NCBI GenBank assembly: GCA_039933215.1 | Contig: JBDTOO010000017.1 | Coordinates: 1-64,000, forward strand | Direction: 5' to 3' | Source of the DNA: JALYUA01 sp039933215 | GTDB taxonomy: Bacteria; Acidobacteriota; Thermoanaerobaculia; UBA5066; Gp7-AA6 | DNA: 64,000 bases | In this document: one piece after another, positions 1 to 8,019 of the stretch | Layout of the letters: each line of letters begins with the position of its first letter | Numbering within the stretch: the first letter of the stretch is position 1 | The notes under the pieces: generated by a model | The model's input: the letters and a program-made list of their open reading frames with translations, nothing else | The model's database searches: none | What the model was told of the DNA's origin: nothing | Program-made: the position numbers and the translations under genes

Positions 1-970
1 AGAGGCGGCTGTGGTTGACGAGCTTCCAGTTCTCGCCGCCGTCGTCCGAGCGCCAGAGGGAGCCCCGTTGCCCCGTCTCGATCAAGGCGTAGACGCGCTG
101 TGAGTCCGACGGCGCGATCGATACGGCGATCTTGCCGACCGGCGGGTCGGGGAGGCCGTGTCCTGTGATCCGCTTCCAGGTCGATCCGCCGTCGCGCGAG
201 ACGAACACGCCGCTGCCCGGCCCGCCGCTCTGGCGCCCCCAGGTCTTGATGTCGATCTGCCACGCGCCCGCGAAGACGATCCGCGGGTTGTTGGGGTCCA
301 TCGCGAGATCGGAGATCCCGGTTTTCTCGTCGATGAAGAGCACACGCTCCCAGGTCTTTCCCCCGTCGCGCGTGCGGTAGACGCCCCGCTCCGGCTGCGG
401 CCCGTATCCCGTGCCGAGCGCGGCGACGAGCGCCACGTCGGGATCCCGCGGGTCGACGGCGATCCGGCCGATGCGCCCGGTGCGCTCCAGGCCGAGATGC
501 GTCCACGTCTTCCCGGCGTCGGTCGAGCGGTACACGCCGTCGCCCAGGGACACGTTGCTGCGGATGAATGTCTCGCCCGTTCCGACCCAGACGACATTGG
601 GATCGGACGGCGCGATCGCGATCGCCCCGATCGACTGGGCGCGCTGCCCGTCGAACACGGGACGCCAGTGCACGCCGCCGTCCGTCGTCTTCCAGACGCC
701 GCCCGAGGAGGCGCCCGCATACGCGGTGTTCAGATCGCCCGGCACGCCGGCGACGGCCGCCACGCGGTTACCCGGAGGACCGATGAACCGATAAGCCAGC
801 TCGCCGAAGGGATCAACCTTCGGAGCCTCCACCGCAGTGCCTGCACCTCGCTCCAAGGTGGCAATCTTGCGAGGCGCTTTCTCGGCGCCAGGGGCGTTGG
901 CAGCGAAGAGAAGAAGCACACCGATCCCGACGAAAGAATTTCGGATCTTCATGGCGAAAGCGTATTTCAT
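1..970 (-). CDS. Secreted Asp-box (BNR) beta-propeller protein, VPS10/sortilin-like, cut by the window edge
   Basis: About 323 N-terminal residues are present and the frame is still open at the window edge. A hydrophobic signal peptide (about residues 12-25, ending near ANAPGAE) is followed by a propeller made of Asp-box repeats, visible as STDAGKTW, TRDGGKTW, SRDGGSTW and SDDGGENW. Such repeats are known from secreted sialidase-like and sortilin-like proteins. No catalytic residues can be assigned, so the ligand is unknown. The start at 970 is preferred because GAGGT lies five bases ahead; in-frame ATGs at 982 and 952 are alternatives. It lies downstream of a larger paralogue on the same strand, separated by a hairpin repeat, so the pair looks like a tandem duplication. 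Confidence 0.85.
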   Translation of the reverse strand, partial: MKYAFAMKIRNSFVGIGVLLLFAANAPGAEKAPRKIATLERGAGTAVEAPKVDPFGELAYRFIGPPGNRVAAVAGVPGDLNTAYAGASSGGVWKTTDGGVHWRPVFDGQRAQSIGAIAIAPSDPNVVWVGTGETFIRSNVSLGDGVYRSTDAGKTWTHLGLERTGRIGRIAVDPRDPDVALVAALGTGYGPQPERGVYRTRDGGKTWERVLFIDEKTGISDLAMDPNNPRIVFAGAWQIDIKTWGRQSGGPGSGVFVSRDGGSTWKRITGHGLPDPPVGKIAVSIAPSDSQRVYALIETGQRGSLWRSDDGGENWKLVNHSRL

Positions 971-1020
971 CTGTGACCTCATGGAGCCCTCACGAAAGCG
1001 CATGCGCTGTCCTTTATTTC

Positions 1021-1135
1021 CGGCAAACTGAAACAGCCGCTCGCCGCGTGAGTAGTCTCCCGACGAAGGAGGGAGGAGGCTCACGCGGCGGGAGCCGGAG
1101 CGATCGCGCACCAGCGCGAGCGCGGAGGCGACGGA
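1021..1135 (-). repeat. Dispersed post-stop hairpin element, copy A
   Basis: Read on the minus strand, the element starts one base after the TAA of the propeller gene with CGTCGCCTCCGCG. It ends in a long inverted repeat with arms CGCCGCGTGAG (1080-1090) and CTCACGCGGCG (1042-1052). Related copies lie at 21206 and 29245, also directly behind stop codons. It probably ends or stabilises the upstream transcript; no T-run follows, so a simple intrinsic terminator is not indicated. Confidence 0.8.
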
Positions 1136-4100
1136 TTATTCGGGTTTCCAGACGGGAAGGCGGCCGGGCGTCCACGGGGCTCCGGCGATCTCCAGCGCGT
1201 CTTCCACCTTCTTCAAGTCGACGCCGACCAGGGCGCGCAGCTTTTCGAGCTCGCCGCGGAAGGCCTGCGCCGCATAGGCGTAGTCCTTCTCGCTCGTTCC
1301 CGTCGGGGCGGCCGTTGCGGTCCACTGCGTGCCGACGATGTTCCCGACCCGGTCGCTGATGGCGGGCTCGACGGGCTCGCTCTTCGCCGCGACGGCGGCG
1401 TCGCCCTTCACCGCGATCTCGATCTCGCGGAGACGGGCCTCGATCGTTCCCACGTCGGAGGCCAGCGCGGGAGGGGCGTCCGGGGCGTCGAGGAGCGCCT
1501 GCTTGATGTGCGCGATCCGATTCTTCGCCTCGTCGATCGCCTCTTCGGCGCCGGTCACGGCCCGCTGGAGCCGCGCGACCTTGCGCTCGAAGGCGAGAAG
1601 CGCCGCGCGGTCCGCCGGAGGAATCTCGAAAATGCCGCGCGCTTCGAAGGTCTGCGGCTCGGACAGATTTGTCCACTGGGCGCCCACGACCTTCGAGAGC
1701 GAGACGGAGTAGCGGCCGGGAACCACCATCGGCCCGCTCGGCGGCTCGTTGAAGGGGTCCTCGACCGGCGGCTTGAGAGAGACCGGCGTCGCCGGCGGGT
1801 ATCTCAGGTCCCAGGCGATCCGGTGGAACCCCGCCGTCGCCGGAGCCTTCAGTCGCCGGACGACGTGGCCGTCGGTGTCCGAAATCGTCAGGACGAGGGC
1901 GGGATCTTCCTCGCTCGCCTCCGCCCGAAACTGCTCGCGCGTCGGGTAGTCCGGATCCTTCCCCTGCTTGACGAGATCTTTCTCGCGCTCCTGCCGCGTC
2001 TTGCGCCGGGACTTCAATTCATCCTTGAGGTACCAGGTGAAGACCGCGCCGAACGGCGGGTTCGGCGCGGTGAAATACGACTCGCCCTGGAACGCCTTGC
2101 CGCGGATCCCGAGCGGTGACTGGGGGATGAAGACGAGCGGCCGCCGCACAGGGAAGAGGATCGCGTCGCGGTCGAGCGCGTCGGGCGGAGCCTGGCGGAG
2201 GGGCGTCAGGTCGTCCAGGATGTAGAAGCCGCGCCCGAAGGTGGCCACGGCGAGGTCGCCCTCGCGCTTCTGGACTGCGAGATCCCTCACCGCGACGTTC
2301 GGAAGTCCCCCCTTCAGCGCGATCCAGCGGCGGCCGCCATCGCGGGTGAAATAGAGGCCGTACTCGGTTCCGGCGAAGAGGAGATCGCGCTGCCCGGGAT
2401 CCTCGAGAACGACCCACACCGTTCCGCGAGCGGGCAGATCCCCCGCGATCGACGACCACGTGCGGCCGCGGTCCGTGCTCCGGGCCGCGTAGGGCTTGAA
2501 GTCGGCGTTCTTGTGGTTGTCGAAGGAGGCGTAGACGGTATTGACGTCGTTTGGCGACGCGACGACGCGGCTGACGTAGGCGAGGTCCGGAACTCCCGGG
2601 ACGGGTCCGGATTTGCGCCAGGTCGCGCCTCCATCTTCCGTGACCTGGATCAGTCCGTCGTCGCTGCCCGCGTACAGGAGCCCTTCCTGCAGGGGAGATT
2701 CGGAGAGGGAGACGAGGTTGCCGTAGAACGAGGTCGAGGTGTTCCTGGCCACCGCATCCGCGGACCACACGCGTCCCATCACCTTCAGCCTGTTGCGGTC
2801 GATCTGCCGGGTCAGGTCGCCGCTGATCGGCTTCCAGGACCCGCCCCGGTCGTCGCTTCGGAAGATCCGCTGCGCCGCGAAATAAAGGCGCGTATGGCTG
2901 TGAGGACTGATGATCAACGGCGAGTCCCAGTTCCATCGCTGGGGCGGCTCGCCCGGCGCGGCCTGCGGCTGGATGACGAGGCTCTCGCCCGTTCGCCGGT
3001 CGAACCGCGTGAGGACCCCGTACTGCGCCTCGGCGTAGACGGTGTTCGGATCCTGGGGATCGATCTGGCTCTGGAAGCCGTCTCCGCCCTGCGTCACGAA
3101 CCAGTCGGAGTTCGCGATGCCGTGGATGTTTGTCGTCCGGGACGGCCCGCCGAGGCTGAAGTTGTCCTGCGTGCCTCCGTAGACCATGTAGGCGGGCGAG
3201 GACTCGTCGACGCTCACCCGGTAGAACTGCGTGACCGGCAGGTTCGCTTTGAATCCCCAGCTCGCCGCGCGATCGAAGCTCTCGTAGACACCGCCGTCGC
3301 AGCCGACGATGTAGTGGTCCGTGTTTTCGGGATCGATCCAGATGACGTGGTTGTCCGGATGCTTCGCCGGCTCGCCCAGCTTGTGGAACGTCTTTCCGCC
3401 GTCGTCGGTCACCTGGATCCAGACGTCCATCGAATAGACGCGATCCTTCTGGCTCGGATCCGCGAAGATCTCGTTGTAGTACTGGGGTCCCCCGGGCACG
3501 TAGTCTCCCCGCCGTTCCCAGGTCTCTCCCCGGTTCGTCGAGCGGTAGAAGCCCCCCGCCTTGTTCGCCGCCTCGATGACGGCGTACACGGTGTCCGGCG
3601 CGGCCGGTGAGACGGCGAGCCCGATGCGTCCCATCTCTTCCTTCGGGAGACCGGAGGTGATCTTCGTCCAGTGTCCGCCGCCGTCGACCGACTTGTAGAT
3701 CGCGGACTCCGGCCCGCCGTCGATCAGCGTGAACACGTGCCGCCGCCGCTGGTAGGCCGACGCGTACATGGTGTCCGGATCGCGCGGGTCGATCGCGACG
3801 TCGGTGACTCCGGTGTTCTCGCTCACCGTGAGGGACGCGGTCCAGGTCTTCCCGCCATCCTTCGACTTGTAGAGACCGCGTTCGCCGCCGGGCCCCCAGA
3901 GCGGACCCTGGGCCGCCACGAACACGACGTTCGAATCGCGCGGGTCGACGAGGATCTTCGAGATGTGCTCGGAGGTCTTCAGCCCCATGTTCTTCCACGT
4001 CTCGCCGCCGTCGGTCGACTTGTAGACGCCGTCGCCGTATCCGACGACGCGCTGGCTGTTGTTCTCGCCCGACCCGACCCAGACGACGAAGGGATCGCGG

Positions 4101-4570
4101 GGATCGATGGTCACGCAGCCGATCGAATGAGAAGCCTCTGCGTCGAAGACCGGCTGGAAGGTCGTTCCGGCGTTGACGGTCCGCCAGACTCCTCCGTCCG
4201 CCGACGCGACGAACCAGCGGCTGGGGTTTTCGGGGTCGACGGCGAGATCCACGACGCGCCCGGACGTGACGGCGGGACCGATCGAGCGCAGCTCCAGGCC
4301 CGAGAAGGTCTCGGAGCGGAAGCCGCCCTTCGCCGGGGGAGCCTTTTCGGCGTTTGCGCCCTTTCCCGTCCTGGGTCCCGTCCGCTCCTCCCGGGAGGGC
4401 TCCTTCTGCGAGCGAGCCAGCGGGTCCGGCTCTTTCCGGCCGCCCGAGGCGGCGCCCGAGGGGGCGGGCGTCGGCGGCGGGGACGGCGCTTTGGTCGGCT
4501 CCTGGCCGGCAGCTGCGAGCGGCGAGGCGAGAACCAGAATCACGAAGAACGGGCGCAGAATCGCTTTCAC
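1136..4570 (-). CDS. Large secreted Asp-box beta-propeller protein (VPS10/sortilin-like glycosyl hydrolase family)
   Basis: The protein has 1144 residues if it starts at the GTG at 4570, chosen because AGGAGG stands five bases upstream; an ATG at 4597 lacks such a site. A signal peptide (about residues 5-22, ending LAAAGQE) is followed by a Pro/Gly/Lys-rich linker and two long propeller blocks. The Asp-boxes include STDGGETW, SKDGGKTW, SVDGGGHW, TDDGGKTF, SDDRGGSW, TEDGGATW and TRDGGRRW. The C-terminal third is a beta-rich region followed by a charged helical segment near the end. Relatives are often annotated as glycosyl hydrolases, but I see no assignable active site; an adhesion or scaffold role is equally possible. 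It is exported and is a paralogue of the next gene downstream. Confidence 0.88.
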   Translation of the reverse strand: MKAILRPFFVILVLASPLAAAGQEPTKAPSPPPTPAPSGAASGGRKEPDPLARSQKEPSREERTGPRTGKGANAEKAPPAKGGFRSETFSGLELRSIGPAVTSGRVVDLAVDPENPSRWFVASADGGVWRTVNAGTTFQPVFDAEASHSIGCVTIDPRDPFVVWVGSGENNSQRVVGYGDGVYKSTDGGETWKNMGLKTSEHISKILVDPRDSNVVFVAAQGPLWGPGGERGLYKSKDGGKTWTASLTVSENTGVTDVAIDPRDPDTMYASAYQRRRHVFTLIDGGPESAIYKSVDGGGHWTKITSGLPKEEMGRIGLAVSPAAPDTVYAVIEAANKAGGFYRSTNRGETWERRGDYVPGGPQYYNEIFADPSQKDRVYSMDVWIQVTDDGGKTFHKLGEPAKHPDNHVIWIDPENTDHYIVGCDGGVYESFDRAASWGFKANLPVTQFYRVSVDESSPAYMVYGGTQDNFSLGGPSRTTNIHGIANSDWFVTQGGDGFQSQIDPQDPNTVYAEAQYGVLTRFDRRTGESLVIQPQAAPGEPPQRWNWDSPLIISPHSHTRLYFAAQRIFRSDDRGGSWKPISGDLTRQIDRNRLKVMGRVWSADAVARNTSTSFYGNLVSLSESPLQEGLLYAGSDDGLIQVTEDGGATWRKSGPVPGVPDLAYVSRVVASPNDVNTVYASFDNHKNADFKPYAARSTDRGRTWSSIAGDLPARGTVWVVLEDPGQRDLLFAGTEYGLYFTRDGGRRWIALKGGLPNVAVRDLAVQKREGDLAVATFGRGFYILDDLTPLRQAPPDALDRDAILFPVRRPLVFIPQSPLGIRGKAFQGESYFTAPNPPFGAVFTWYLKDELKSRRKTRQEREKDLVKQGKDPDYPTREQFRAEASEEDPALVLTISDTDGHVVRRLKAPATAGFHRIAWDLRYPPATPVSLKPPVEDPFNEPPSGPMVVPGRYSVSLSKVVGAQWTNLSEPQTFEARGIFEIPPADRAALLAFERKVARLQRAVTGAEEAIDEAKNRIAHIKQALLDAPDAPPALASDVGTIEARLREIEIAVKGDAAVAAKSEPVEPAISDRVGNIVGTQWTATAAPTGTSEKDYAYAAQAFRGELEKLRALVGVDLKKVEDALEIAGAPWTPGRLPVWKPE

Positions 4571-4640
4571 GAATCCTCCTCGGTGCTGTGACGTCACGAC
4601 ACTCTACGGGAGGCGGGACCCCGGGTTGCCGGAATCGCGA

Positions 4641-4669
4641 AAAAGAAAAGGCCCCCGCAAAGGGGGCCT
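4641..4669 (-). terminator. Rho-independent terminator of the low-complexity secreted protein gene
   Basis: On the minus strand a perfect stem GGCCCCC/GGGGGCC (arms 4662-4668 and 4650-4656) is followed by a T-rich run (TTTTCTTTT, 4641-4649). It lies 27 bases beyond the stop codon at 4696. Confidence 0.9.
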
Positions 4670-4695
4670 GGTGTAGCTCCGGCGTCTTGCTTGGC

Positions 4696-5436
4696 TTATC
4701 TCGGGGCGCTCGGGGTCCGCTCGGGGGGAACGGCGTTCGAAGGCGTCGAGCGCGGAGTGGTGCGCGCGGACGGCGTGCGCGCCATGCCGGGCGTTCCCAT
4801 CATTTCGGGTCCGGGGCCGGGCGTGCCCACGACGGGCATTCCGGGATCCACCGGGCTCGAGGAGGGCTCGCCCGCGGCGGGCGTCGCGTACGGCATGGAT
4901 GGCGATCCGGCGGGTCCGGGGGTGCCGGACGTGCCCGGCGTCCAGGTCGTGCCGGAGACGGGGGTTCCCGTCATGGCCGGCCGGACGGACGTGCCGGGCC
5001 GGGCCGGGGTTCCGTTGGGCGCGCCTGCCCCGGTCGCCGACTGAGACAGGACCCAGGACTCGCAGCGCTTGCGGGTCGCGAACTTGGGATTCGCGAACTT
5101 CTTCCAGCCGTTGTTGGCGCAATCCGCCGCCGAGACCGGATGGTCGCCGGCCGGTCGGGCCATACCGCCGGGTGATGGCATGCTGCCCGGAGGAGCGGTG
5201 GGCCCGGGGACCGGCATCGATCCCGGCGGGGGCATGGCGCCCGGGGAGGGCATGCTCCCCGAGGGCGTCGGCTGGCCCGGAGGTGTCGAATAATCGACGG
5301 GGGAAGTGGACGGAGCGGGGGTCGAGCTCATCGAGCTCGCCGATGGGGTCGCTCGCGGCGGTGTCTGGGCCATCGACGGGTCCGAGAAGGCCACAGCCGC
5401 CCCGAACCCGAGGATCGCCGGAATCCATTTCTTCAT
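4696..5436 (-). CDS. Secreted Pro/Gly/Ser/Thr/Met-rich protein with a small two-Cys core
   Basis: 246 residues. The start is supported by AAAGGAG eight bases before the ATG. A signal peptide (MKKWIPAILGFG to SMAQ) is followed by about 75 residues of short degenerate repeats such as PGSMPSPG and PGAMPPPG. The only folded-looking segment is at about 102-132 (DCANNGWKKF ... RKRCESWV, Cys106 and Cys125). It resembles the small CxNGGWxxFxxPxFxxxxxC module known from other secreted bacterial proteins. About 115 residues of Gly/Pro/Thr-rich repeats follow. It is probably an extracellular or envelope protein with extended arms; no function is assigned. A terminator follows directly, so it is likely monocistronic. 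Confidence 0.75.
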   Translation of the reverse strand: MKKWIPAILGFGAAVAFSDPSMAQTPPRATPSASSMSSTPAPSTSPVDYSTPPGQPTPSGSMPSPGAMPPPGSMPVPGPTAPPGSMPSPGGMARPAGDHPVSAADCANNGWKKFANPKFATRKRCESWVLSQSATGAGAPNGTPARPGTSVRPAMTGTPVSGTTWTPGTSGTPGPAGSPSMPYATPAAGEPSSSPVDPGMPVVGTPGPGPEMMGTPGMARTPSARTTPRSTPSNAVPPERTPSAPR

Positions 5437-5460
5437 GGCTCGGATCTCCTTTCGGCGGCA

Positions 5461-5636
5461 TCCGGCCGCTCGACAGGAGTCATTGCAAGGCGGGTACCGG
5501 CCGACGCCATTTCGCCCCCTGGGGGGGCGAAACGGCGTCGGAGAAAAGGAAGGAGAGAAGAGAGAGGGGAGAGGTCAGAGGGAGCGCAATCCCTCCGCCC
5601 TCCCACCTCTCACCTTCCTCCCACCTCTCTCCTTCC
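5461..5636. repeat. Intergenic double-palindrome region (GC hairpin plus purine/pyrimidine inverted repeat)
   Basis: Two structures lie here. A long hairpin at about 5500-5541 pairs CCGACGCC with GGCGTCGG and continues into TTTCGCCCCC/GGGGGCGAAA. Next to it, a purine-only tract (GGAAGGAGAGAAGAGAG, from 5549) faces a pyrimidine-only tract ending TCTCTCCTTCC near 5635, giving an imperfect inverted repeat around 5580. The pyrimidine side has an approximate 7-base period. No ORF with coding character is present. Confidence 0.7.
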
Positions 5637-6443
5637 TCAGGACGCCAGAGCCGCCGGGCGGCACGTTTCGCAGGGGTGGTATCCCGCGGCGAGGGCCGCG
5701 CGGGCGGTCCGGAACGGAACCGCGTTGTCCCGCAGGAGCGTCTCGATCCCCCCGCAGGTCGGGAAGCAGAAGAAGCGCCCCTCTTCGTTGCCGAGATACC
5801 GGGTGCCGGAGGCCGCGAGGCGCTCGATCGCCGCCGGCCGCGCGCCTTCGGACTCGAGGAGCGTTTTCTTCGCCGTCTCTCCGAACACGTAGTCTCCGAC
5901 CGTCCCGTCGCTGCGGACGACCCGGTGGCAGGGGATCAGGAGCGGGACGGGATTGTGGGCGAGCGCGGTGCCGACGGCGCGCACCGCGCCGGGACGTCCG
6001 ATCTCGCGCGCGATCCATCCGTACGGACGCACCTCGCCCCGGGGGATCTCGGCCGCCTTGTGCAGGACGGCGCACTCGAAGTCCGTCAGTCCTTGGAGAT
6101 CGACGCGCGCGGCCTCGCCGGTTGCCGCCTGGCAGCGCTCGACAGCGGCGCGGATCTCGCGGGGGGCGGGCGACTCCGCCGGGAACGCCGCGCGCCCGTG
6201 GCGGCGGCGAAACTCCCTCTCGAAGCGGGCCGCGGACTCCGTGCGGAGGAGGAGCGAAATGCCTCGCGGTCCGCGCGCCACGAAGACCGAGCCGACGGGC
6301 GAGGCCACTCTCCAGTACCGGTCCACGAGACCCACGCGGCGGAGGACCGCGGGCGCGAGAGATGCCGGGGCGCGTCCGCCGCCGAGGCTTCGGAGCGCCC
6401 GCGCGAGGGCCATGGTGTCGTCGGGATTCGATCGGTTCTTCAT
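5637..6443 (-). CDS. Methylated-DNA-protein cysteine methyltransferase fused to a C-terminal Ada-type Cys4 domain
   Basis: 268 residues. Residues about 45-200 form an Ogt/Ada methyltransferase domain with the acceptor motif IPCHRVV (Cys172), which takes methyl groups from O6-methylguanine. Residues 226-261 match the metal-binding methylphosphotriester-repair domain of Ada: FFCFPTC (Cys226, Cys230) and HPCETC (Cys258, Cys261), spaced C-x3-C-x27-C-x2-C. In Ada this domain is N-terminal and followed by an AraC-type helix-turn-helix; here it is C-terminal and the helix-turn-helix is absent. The start codon overlaps the stop of the upstream ECF sigma gene by four bases (ATGA), so the two are made together. 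The first 40 residues, before the methyltransferase fold, have no clear assignment. Confidence 0.9.
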   Translation of the reverse strand: MKNRSNPDDTMALARALRSLGGGRAPASLAPAVLRRVGLVDRYWRVASPVGSVFVARGPRGISLLLRTESAARFEREFRRRHGRAAFPAESPAPREIRAAVERCQAATGEAARVDLQGLTDFECAVLHKAAEIPRGEVRPYGWIAREIGRPGAVRAVGTALAHNPVPLLIPCHRVVRSDGTVGDYVFGETAKKTLLESEGARPAAIERLAASGTRYLGNEEGRFFCFPTCGGIETLLRDNAVPFRTARAALAAGYHPCETCRPAALAS

Positions 6444-7054
6444 CGGATGGCCTCCAGCGCGCGAACACGCGCGCTCCGGGAATTCGAGAGCGAAACGCGG
6501 AGAGCGTTGATCGCCCGATGGACGTTCGACTTGGCGGTGCCGAGAGGTTGCCCGAGCACGGTGGCCACCTCGGCGATCGGCATCTCCTCGATGTAGCGCA
6601 GGATGAGAGCGGTTCGGAAACGATCCGGGAGCGCGTGCACGAGCGTCTCCAGGTCCGCGCGCCCACGGGACTTCTCGAGCCGGCGATCGGGCCTTTCCTC
6701 CGGGTCGTCGACCGGGTCGAACGGCCGGGCTCCGTCCTCCCCTCGGCCTCCCGCGGTCTCGAGCGGGACCGTCACCTGGCGGCGCCGCCGGAAGCGGTTT
6801 CGCGCGACGTTCAGAGCGATCCGGAACAGCCATGCGCGCAGGGAGAGGGCGCGGATCCGATCCGCCGGGTACGTCTTCAGGGCGCGGTACGCTCGGACGA
6901 GCGAGTCCTGGGCGACCTCTTCCGCGTCCTCGCGATTGCGGCACAGGCGAAGCGCGAACCCGAAGAGCCGGTCCTGGTACTCGGAGACGAGGCGTTCGAA
7001 GGCGCCGTCGAGATCACGGGCCAGCTGCGCTTCGAGCGTCTCCGGATTCGGCAT
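6440..7054 (-). CDS. ECF-type RNA polymerase sigma factor
   Basis: 204 residues from the ATG at 7054, which has GGGAAAGG upstream and gives the usual ECF length. An in-frame ATG at 7168, with GGAGG eight bases ahead, would add 38 residues, but its first codons look non-coding. Region 2 is seen as FGFALRLCRNREDAEEVAQD with SLRAWLFRIALNVARN. Region 4 is seen as LPDRFRTALILRYIEEMPIAE with LGQPLGTAKSNVHRA. No anti-sigma gene is adjacent: the position where one is normally found holds the Ada-like methyltransferase, joined by an ATGA overlap. Regulation by alkylation damage is an inference from this arrangement. Confidence 0.9.
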   Translation of the reverse strand: MPNPETLEAQLARDLDGAFERLVSEYQDRLFGFALRLCRNREDAEEVAQDSLVRAYRALKTYPADRIRALSLRAWLFRIALNVARNRFRRRRQVTVPLETAGGRGEDGARPFDPVDDPEERPDRRLEKSRGRADLETLVHALPDRFRTALILRYIEEMPIAEVATVLGQPLGTAKSNVHRAINALRVSLSNSRSARVRALEAIR

Positions 7055-7284
7055 CGCATCGCCTTTCCCGGCGGCCGGACCGCCCGCGACGACGCGCAGG
7101 GCGTACCGTTTCGGGCGGTCCGTCTCCGCGGTCGGGGTTGAGGGTCTTTCCGGGGTGCATCGTCGCATGGGGTCGGCCTCCGGTTAAGAAACACGGGAGG
7201 GGCGGCGAAGGTTGCGGCTTTCGGGCGGAAATCCAGACGGCCGCCCGGGGTGCGCCGTGCGACGGTCTTCGCCCGGCGTGTCCC

Positions 7285-8019
7285 CTACTTGAGAGTGAGA
7301 TACACGGTCATGGACTCGCCGCGCATCGTGACGCGGTTCTCTTCGATGCCCGCGATCGTCAGGCCTTCGACGACGCCGCCGACCGGGAGCACCCGGCCGT
7401 TCAAGAGCGCCACGGGACTCGCTTCCGAATAGACGATCCCGCCGAGCTCGACGCGCGCGCCGTTCGGCGCCGTCAGCTCTCCCGCGTACGTCCGCCCGTC
7501 GGCCAGGCGCGGCGGGGGAAGCCGGACCGTCGCGGCTGCCGGTGAGGCTTTCGGCGCGACGGCGGCGGAAACCGGAACGGGCGCCCGGGCGGCGGATCGG
7601 TCCGCCGCGGCCCCGCCGGCCCGTAGAGTCGGGCCCGCGCCAGAGACTCGCGGCTCGATGCGCGCGGACGGCTCGACGCGCGCGGACGGGACCGCGGCGG
7701 CCGGACCGGCGGCGGACGAAAGAGCGGACGGCGGAGCGGAAACGGGGGGACGCACGGCGGGTCCCGCGGCGGCCGGAGCCCGGGAGACGGCCGGGGAAGG
7801 CCGCCGGCCGCGGAGAGCGAAAAAGGCGCCCGCTCCGCCGGCGACCGCGAGAACGATGCCCGCCGCGACGGCGAGTGTCTTGCCCCGAGTCCGGCGCAAC
7901 GGCAGAGGGGCATACGCCCACGGATCCGCGCCGCCGCGGCGCGTCGCCGTCTCCGCGGCGGGGGCGGCCTCTCGCGCCTGCTCGCGCGCGCGCTTCAGGG
8001 CCTCGTCGATCAGGCTCAT
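7285..8019 (-). CDS. GspB-like type II secretion assembly protein
   Basis: 244 residues from the ATG at 8019, which overlaps the stop of the ATPase gene by four bases. The N-terminus (MSLIDEALKRAREQARE) is cytoplasmic and is the typical start of GspB-like partners of GspA. One transmembrane segment (LAVAAGIVLAVAGGAGAFFAL, about residues 47-67) leads into a long Ala/Pro/Arg-rich periplasmic linker. The C-terminal 70 residues hold a small beta domain (GGIVYSEASPVALLNGRVLP) of the GspB/PilP/GspC kind. Together with GspA it may open the cell wall for a secretion pore or pilus machine, but no secretin or pseudopilin gene lies in this window. Confidence 0.78.
   Translation of the reverse strand: MSLIDEALKRAREQAREAAPAAETATRRGGADPWAYAPLPLRRTRGKTLAVAAGIVLAVAGGAGAFFALRGRRPSPAVSRAPAAAGPAVRPPVSAPPSALSSAAGPAAAVPSARVEPSARIEPRVSGAGPTLRAGGAAADRSAARAPVPVSAAVAPKASPAAATVRLPPPRLADGRTYAGELTAPNGARVELGGIVYSEASPVALLNGRVLPVGGVVEGLTIAGIEENRVTMRGESMTVYLTLK

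Noticed and set aside
2019..3998. Open frame of 659 codons on the minus strand inside the propeller gene
   Set aside because: It is a shadow of the Asp-box gene in another frame and has a composition typical of noncoding GC-rich frames.
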